Shown here one piece after another: positions 62,259 to 64,000 of a stretch of 64,000 nucleotides of DNA. Origin of the DNA: Streptomyces laurentii (GTDB lineage: Bacteria > Actinomycetota > Actinomycetes > Streptomycetales > Streptomycetaceae); contig AP017424.1 in assembly GCA_002355495.1 (NCBI GenBank), positions 6,265,501 through 6,329,500 of the forward strand, written 5' to 3'. Made by a program: the position numbers and the translations under genes. Each line of letters opens with the position of its first letter. Position 1 is the stretch's first letter. The notes beneath the pieces are model-generated. The model was given only the letters and a program-made list of their open reading frames with translations, was not told the DNA's origin and searched no databases.

Positions 62259-63955
62259 GAGAGGGCCTCCTCGGAGGCGCGCGACGCCCAGACCGCGAAC
62301 CGCTCGCCGTCCTCGCGCTCCGCCTGGAAGCGCTTCAGCAACCGCTCGATGTAGTCGGGCAGTTCGGCCGAGGTGACCTTGAGGCCGCGGACCTTGCGAC
62401 CGAAGCCCGCCTCCAGGCCGAGCGCGCCGCCCAGGTGGACCTGGTAGCCCTCGACCCGGTTGCCGTCGTCGTCCAGGACGAGCTGGCCCTTGAGGCCGAT
62501 GTCGGCGACCTGGATACGGGCGCAGGCGTTCGGGCAGCCGTTGACGTTGATGGTGAGCGGCTCGTCGAACTCCGGGAGACGGCGCTCCAGTTCGTCGATC
62601 AGGGCCGAGCCGCGGCCCTTGGTCTCGACGATCGCCAGCTTGCAGAACTCGATGCCCGTGCAGGCCATCGTGCCGCGCCGGAACGGCGACGGGGTGACCC
62701 GCAGGTCCAGCGACTCCAGGGCGGAGACGAGCGAATCGACACGCTCCTCCGTGACGTCCAGGACGATCATCTTCTGCTCGGCGGTGGTACGCACCCGGCC
62801 GGAGCCGTGCGCCTCCGCGAGCTCGGCGATCTTCGTCAGGGTGGCGCCGTCGACGCGGCCCACGCGCGGGGCGAAGCCCACGTAGAAGCGGCCGTCCCGC
62901 TGGGCGTGGACGCCCACGTGGTCGCGCCACACGCCGGCGGGCTGCTCGGGGGCGGGCCCGTCGGTCAGTTCGCGCTTCAGGTACTCGGTCTCCAGGACCC
63001 GGCGGAACTTCTCCGGTCCCCAGTCGGCGACCAGGAACTTCAGCCGGGCCCGGTTGCGCAGCCGGCGGTAGCCGTAGTCGCGGAAGACGGAGAGGACGCC
63101 CTCATGGACGTCGGCCACCTCCTCCAGCGGGACCCAGGTGCCCAGCCGGACGCCCAGCTTGGGGTTGGTGGACAGGCCGCCGCCGACCCACACGTCGAAG
63201 CCCGGTCCGTGCTCGGGGTGGTGCACCCCGACGAACGCCACGTCGTTGATCTCGTGCGCCACGTCGAGGAGCGGGGAGCCGGAGACCGCCGTCTTGAACT
63301 TGCGGGGCAGGTTGGAGAACTCCTTGTTGCCGACGATCCGGCGCTGGATCTCCTCGACGGCCGGGGTGCCGTCGACGATCTCGTCGGCGGCGATCCCGGC
63401 GACCGGCGAGCCGAGGATGGTGCGCGGGGTGTCGCCGCACGCCTCGGTGGTCGACAGGCCGACCGCCTCCAGGCGGCGCCAGATCTCCGGGACGTCCTCG
63501 ATGCGGATCCAGTGGAACTGGACGTTCTGCCGGTCGGTGAGGTCGGCGGTGCCGCGCGCGAACTCCTCGGAGACCTCGCCGATGACCCGCAGTTGCGCGG
63601 TGGTCAGCCGGCCGCCGTCGATCCGGACCCGCAGCATGAAGTACTCGGCGTCCAGCTCCTCCGGCGCGAGGACCCCGGTCTTGGTGCCGTCCAGCCCCTC
63701 CCGGCGCTGGGTGTACAGGCCCCACCAACGCATGCGTCCCCGCAGGTCGTTGGGGTCGATCGAGTCGAAGCCGCGCTGGGCGTAGACCGTCTCAATACGT
63801 GTCCGCACATTGAGACCGTCGTCGTCTTTCTTGAACTGCTCATTGCCGTTGAGGGGGGTGCGGTGTCCCGCGGCCCACTGACCCTCGCCACGGTGGCGCC
63901 CGGCCTTGCGGCGGGTCGCGGCGGCGGGTGTGGGCGATTCCGGGCTGGCGGCCAT
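62255..63955 (-). CDS. sir: Ferredoxin-dependent assimilatory sulfite reductase (nitrite/sulfite reductase family)
   Basis: A 566-residue siroheme/[4Fe-4S] reductase that takes sulfite to sulfide with six electrons from ferredoxin. The cluster ligands are Cys432 and Cys438 (ACTGIEFCKL) and Cys474 and Cys478 (NGCPNACAR). Two ferritin-like half-domains (FMLRVRIDGGRLTTAQLRVI; FYVGFAPRVGRVDGATLTKI) repeat. Tyr81 (GLYTQRREG) and Cys173 (TTEACGDTPR) lie 92 residues apart, the same spacing as the crosslinked Tyr69-Cys161 pair of the M. tuberculosis enzyme, which supports sulfite over nitrite. ATG 63955 follows GAAGGA. It is the first gene of the operon in the window; the promoter lies at or beyond the right edge. 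Confidence 0.94.
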   Translation of the reverse strand: MAASPESPTPAAATRRKAGRHRGEGQWAAGHRTPLNGNEQFKKDDDGLNVRTRIETVYAQRGFDSIDPNDLRGRMRWWGLYTQRREGLDGTKTGVLAPEELDAEYFMLRVRIDGGRLTTAQLRVIGEVSEEFARGTADLTDRQNVQFHWIRIEDVPEIWRRLEAVGLSTTEACGDTPRTILGSPVAGIAADEIVDGTPAVEEIQRRIVGNKEFSNLPRKFKTAVSGSPLLDVAHEINDVAFVGVHHPEHGPGFDVWVGGGLSTNPKLGVRLGTWVPLEEVADVHEGVLSVFRDYGYRRLRNRARLKFLVADWGPEKFRRVLETEYLKRELTDGPAPEQPAGVWRDHVGVHAQRDGRFYVGFAPRVGRVDGATLTKIAELAEAHGSGRVRTTAEQKMIVLDVTEERVDSLVSALESLDLRVTPSPFRRGTMACTGIEFCKLAIVETKGRGSALIDELERRLPEFDEPLTINVNGCPNACARIQVADIGLKGQLVLDDDGNRVEGYQVHLGGALGLEAGFGRKVRGLKVTSAELPDYIERLLKRFQAEREDGERFAVWASRASEEALS

Positions 63956-64000
63956 GGCGAGGGGTCCTTCGGGACGGCGAGAGGGCGGCTCTGACCTGCA

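Overview
The window is high-GC actinobacterial DNA, almost certainly from a Streptomyces or close relative. Protein-coding frames end nearly every codon in G or C, and I noticed only one TTA (bldA-type) codon. The gene content fits: two TetR genes, an HxlR, an ArsR and a LysR gene, several lipoproteins, mycothiol-linked protein families, a glgX-treY pair with treZ, and a sulfate-assimilation operon in the usual Streptomyces order. No rRNA, tRNA, CRISPR array, integrase or insertion sequence was seen.

0-14 kb is a decayed accessory stretch. A Na+/phosphate cotransporter is frameshifted and cut by the window edge. LamG, peptide-deformylase and permease fragments remain as relics, a PQQ-type beta-propeller protein and a TetR regulator each carry a frameshift, and intact MFS, kinase, reductase/HxlR and serine-hydrolase genes lie between them. 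A secreted trypsin-fold protein carrying B-lectin and ricin-lectin domains has lost all three catalytic residues.

14-33 kb is mostly intact. It holds a cysteine hydrolase, GNAT enzymes, an ArsR-MFS pair behind a perfect 21-bp inverted repeat, an Xaa-Pro-type aminopeptidase, and treZ. It also holds an FHA protein, an ABC-F protein preceded by a 7-codon leader peptide that can pair with the ABC-F ribosome-binding site, an aberrant cytochrome P450, a large TerD-domain protein, and treY and glgX. TreY and TreZ convert glycogen or maltodextrin chains to trehalose, and GlgX debranches the polymer.

33-49 kb contains a HEPN-family protein next to a DEDDh exonuclease, two lipoproteins, an alpha/beta hydrolase, an APH-like kinase, and a sugar ABC importer operon (permease-permease-binding protein) ending at a strong terminator. 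It continues with a secreted subtilisin, a DUF1697 protein, a small secreted protein, a LysR gene with a ruined N-terminus, and a hydrolase-TetR operon with two adjacent palindromic operators.

49-54 kb starts with a transmembrane HTH/propeller protein that appears fused to an NTF2-like domain and carries the TTA codon. Three genes related to mycothiol-dependent enzymes and a membrane-anchored secreted protein follow.

54-64 kb, all on the minus strand, is a sulfur-assimilation locus: sulfite reductase, a 43-aa peptide, a zinc-ribbon protein, cysH, cysC, cysD and cysN, joined by 4-nt stop/start overlaps except between cysD and cysN, which are 2 nt apart. After a 248-nt gap come a sulfonate-type ABC importer and a sirohydrochlorin chelatase, ending at a perfect 14-bp hairpin. 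Together they take up sulfur sources, activate and reduce sulfate to sulfide, and make the siroheme needed for the last step.

The best candidate for an undescribed system is the ABC-F leader (23126-23217), where the leader coding sequence can mask the resistance-type gene's Shine-Dalgarno sequence.
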